Positions 12,829 to 14,425 of a stretch of DNA of 14,425 bases are shown here, piece by piece. Position 1 is the first letter of the stretch, and the number at the start of each line of letters is the position of its first letter. A model generated the notes under the pieces. That model had not been told where the DNA came from. It saw only the letters and a program-made list of their open reading frames with translations, and ran no database searches. This DNA comes from SKLM01 sp964421785 (GTDB lineage: Bacteria > Chloroflexota > Anaerolineae > B4-G1). The position numbers were made by a program, and so were the translations under genes. The stretch is from contig CAYQZG010000102.1 of assembly GCA_964421785.1 (NCBI GenBank), forward strand, positions 1-14,425. Direction: 5' to 3'.

Positions 12829-14105
12829 ACCTCCCGGTACACCATCTCGATCCGCTCGGCGATGCTCGACCAGGCGTAGGACTCGGCCCAGCAACTGGCC
12901 CGTTGGCCGATCCGCCGCCGGCTCAGCTCGTCGGTCAGTAGGTGGGTGATCCGTTCCGCCAGCGCCTCCACGTCGCCGGCCGGCACCCGGTAGCCGGTCC
13001 GTCCGTCCTTGACCAGGAAGGCCAGCCCGCCCACGTCAGAGGCGATCACCGGCGTGCCGCAGGCCATCGCCTCCAGCGCCACCATGCCGAAGCTCTCGTA
13101 GTCTGAGGGCATGACGACCATCTCGGCCGCCGAGTAGTAGTATTGCAGCGTGTCCTGGTTCTTGGAGCCGAGGAACGTCACCACGTCTTCGATCCCCAAC
13201 CTCTCGCGCAGACCCTGCAGCCGCACCATCTCCTCGTCCTCGTGGATGCGATCCACCTCTCCGCCGATGATGGGAACACACAGGCCTTCGAATGGCCGCC
13301 CCTCTGGTGAGCGTGGTCGCGCCATCGACCCGCGCAGCTCTGGACGCCGATCGACCACCTGGGCAATCGCCTTGAGCAGGGTGTCGATGCCCTTCAACGG
13401 CTCGATCCGGCCAACAAACAGGATCATGGGACGGTCGGGGCATATCCCGATGTGCTCCTTGGCGTGCACCGCAGGGATGGGGTGGAAGCGGTCGATATCC
13501 ACCCCTGGCGAGATAACGCGGATCTTGCTCCGCTCGGCGCCGTACAGCTCCGCCAGCTGATCCTCCTCAGCCGGGGTGGAGGCGATCAAGGCGTCGGCGA
13601 AGTCGGCAATGTCGGTCTCGACGGCCACCCGCCGGCTCGTCTCTCGCTCTCTTGGGCGTTTCTCCGCTATGAGGTTCTTCATCTTGCCCAACGTGTGGGC
13701 CATGTGCACGATCGGCGCTCCCCAATGCTCGCGTAGCCGCCTTGCCGCCTCGCCCGATAACCAGTAGTGGCTGTGCAGCACCTGGTATTCCACCTCATCA
13801 GCTGCGGCCTGGGCCAACGCGCCGTCCACGAATTCTGGCAGATGGTCGTACACCCGGTGCTTGTCGTATGGTCGCTCGGGCCCGGCCGGCAGGTGAATCA
13901 CCCGTCCGCCGGTCCCCAGGCCTTGGCTGATGCGCGGGATCTCCCGGTCTTGTGAGCGAGTGTAGACGTCCACCTGGTGCCCCCGGCGCATCAACTCTCG
14001 GGACAGGTCGCGCACATAGACGTTCATGCCCCCTGTCTCCTTCCCCCCCAACATAGCCAGGGGACAGGTATGGACGCTCAACATGGCGATGCGAAGGCGG
14101 ATCAT
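12822..14105 (-). CDS. GT4-family glycosyltransferase, MshA/sucrose-phosphate-synthase-like
   Basis: A 427-aa GT-B fold enzyme that transfers a sugar from a nucleotide donor. The N-terminal acceptor domain begins RIAMLSVHTCPLAMLG with the glycine loop ETGGMNVYVRDL (23-34) and HSHYWLSG, features shared by MshA, sucrose synthase and sucrose-phosphate synthase. The donor domain has ILFVGRIEPLKGIDTLL and the EX7E signature in ESFGMVALEAMACGTPVIAS. Between them an insert (ELRGSMARPRSPEGRPFEGLCVPIIGGE) is longer than in typical MshA. The exact product cannot be assigned: sucrose phosphate, a compatible solute, or a cell-envelope glycoside are all possible. The start has GAGGT about 9 bases upstream. 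Codons are richer in third-position G/C than in the S1 and cold-shock genes. It is convergent with rel. Confidence 0.92.
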   Translation of the reverse strand: MIRLRIAMLSVHTCPLAMLGGKETGGMNVYVRDLSRELMRRGHQVDVYTRSQDREIPRISQGLGTGGRVIHLPAGPERPYDKHRVYDHLPEFVDGALAQAAADEVEYQVLHSHYWLSGEAARRLREHWGAPIVHMAHTLGKMKNLIAEKRPRERETSRRVAVETDIADFADALIASTPAEEDQLAELYGAERSKIRVISPGVDIDRFHPIPAVHAKEHIGICPDRPMILFVGRIEPLKGIDTLLKAIAQVVDRRPELRGSMARPRSPEGRPFEGLCVPIIGGEVDRIHEDEEMVRLQGLRERLGIEDVVTFLGSKNQDTLQYYYSAAEMVVMPSDYESFGMVALEAMACGTPVIASDVGGLAFLVKDGRTGYRVPAGDVEALAERITHLLTDELSRRRIGQRASCWAESYAWSSIAERIEMVYREVT

Positions 14106-14155
14106 AGCGTGCTTACCTCGTGGCCGTCCGGCGCTCCACTGAATTCACGGGTAGC

Positions 14156-14317
14156 CCTAGTGCTACAACCTCATCTCCCGCCAAGAGACTTCCGAAGCCT
14201 GCACGATCATGGTAGACAGGCCAGGAATCGTTCTGTGAGCGCCCCCATACTGCGTTGGGCATGGACTCTAAGAGTTCGGAAGTCTGCTCCTTTAGCACGT
14301 ACAGTTGTAGTGCTAGG
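14156..14317. ncRNA. Nested inverted repeat with stem-bubble-stem form: candidate 6S-like RNA or switching leader
   Basis: The outer arms at 14156-14169 and 14304-14317 form 14 pairs; two are G-U if the RNA is read from the + strand and A-C if read from the - strand. The inner arms, AGACTTCCGAA (14186-14196) and TTCGGAAGTCT (14275-14285), are perfect over 11 bp. Between them lies a nearly symmetric internal bubble of 16 and 18 bases. The 78-base interior can form GCCTG/CAGGC and GCCC/GGGC hairpins. One bubble strand can instead pair with the adjacent outer arm (TAGCAC at 14293-14298 with GTGCTA at 14310-14315, plus TAC/GTA inside). Closing stem, large central bubble and apical stem are the outline of 6S RNA. 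A TATAAT on the - strand (14344-14339) would start an RNA just before the stem, toward the glycosyltransferase gene; the wobble pairs favour the + strand. Confidence 0.4.
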
Positions 14318-14338
14318 CAATAGAACCCATCGGTGGGG

Positions 14339-14344
14339 ATTATA
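14339..14344 (-). promoter_or_regulatory. Candidate -10 element upstream of the glycosyltransferase gene
   Basis: A perfect TATAAT on the - strand (14344-14339). At 16-17 bases upstream there is only a weak TACGCA-like -35. Transcription would begin near 14332 and pass through the 14156-14317 structure, giving the glycosyltransferase a leader of about 227 bases. Beyond it, bases 14345-14425 show a GCGTG/CACGC hairpin (14356-14360/14371-14375) and no gene. Confidence 0.4.
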
Positions 14345-14425
14345 CTATGGTTGGCGCGTGTTGCGTAGTGCACGCCGCGTCAAACTAGGGAAGCAGCGCG
14401 ATACCATCCTGGCCTTGGAGGGGGG

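Noticed and set aside
14292..14316. CIRCE-like pair TTAGCAC / GTGCTAG
   Set aside because: The arms are 11 bases apart instead of 13 and lack the TC/GA inner bases; it is better explained as part of the switching hairpin.
14113..14373. 86-aa open frame on the - strand ending 7 bases before the glycosyltransferase start
   Set aside because: It crosses the TATAAT element and the whole nested inverted repeat, and shows no motif; the non-coding structure explains the region better, though spacing alone would allow a gene.

Overview
This is a 14.4 kb piece of bacterial chromosome made almost entirely of housekeeping and stress genes. I see no mobile element, CRISPR array, tRNA or rRNA. The combination of a CarD/CdnL-type regulator, a short DksA/TraR-type zinc finger protein next to rpsU, a four-domain S1 protein, CIRCE-controlled groESL, an RsmD with an altered motif IV and an MshA/sucrose-phosphate-synthase-like glycosyltransferase suggests a moderately GC-rich Chloroflexota bacterium. 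That placement is inferred from gene content and recalled family patterns; no search was run.

Layout, left to right: (1) a class I SAM methyltransferase (164-871, +). (2) uvrC (1147-3003, +), whose start is fixed by a promoter lying over an upstream in-frame ATG. (3) A 436-base stretch with a strong extended -10 promoter and a heavily structured leader, followed by a run of genes on the + strand: DksA/TraR-type zinc finger, rpsU (S21), four-S1-domain protein, zinc-ribbon/cold-shock fusion, a 118-aa protein I do not recognise, and a second cold-shock protein (3440-6226). The theme is RNA polymerase, 30S mRNA recruitment and RNA chaperoning. (4) A 578-base intergenic region without a convincing gene. 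(5) A CarD-type regulator (6805-7305) ended by a 12-bp hairpin. (6) groES-groEL behind a promoter and a perfect CIRCE operator (7444-9567), followed by a short palindromic repeat and a strong terminator. (7) rsmD on the - strand (9696-10247), divergent from a full-length Rel (ppGpp synthetase/hydrolase, about 10567-12753), with a recognisable promoter for each. (8) A GT4 glycosyltransferase on the - strand (12822-14105), convergent with rel, and upstream of it a 162-base nested inverted repeat with the stem-bubble-stem outline of a 6S-like RNA or a switching leader.

The genes connect through growth-rate and stress control. Rel makes and degrades (p)ppGpp. CarD and the DksA/TraR-type protein are expected to act at RNA polymerase. 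S21, S1 and the cold-shock proteins act on mRNA and translation initiation, GroES/GroEL on protein folding, and RsmD on 16S rRNA. Three of these conserved proteins carry changes in signature residues: CarD has His where the minor-groove tryptophan is expected, RsmD has APPQ instead of DPPY, and Rel combines an intact HD hydrolase site with a RelA-like EFDD motif. The two most promising non-coding objects are the structured leader at about 3121-3421 and the nested inverted repeat at 14156-14317.
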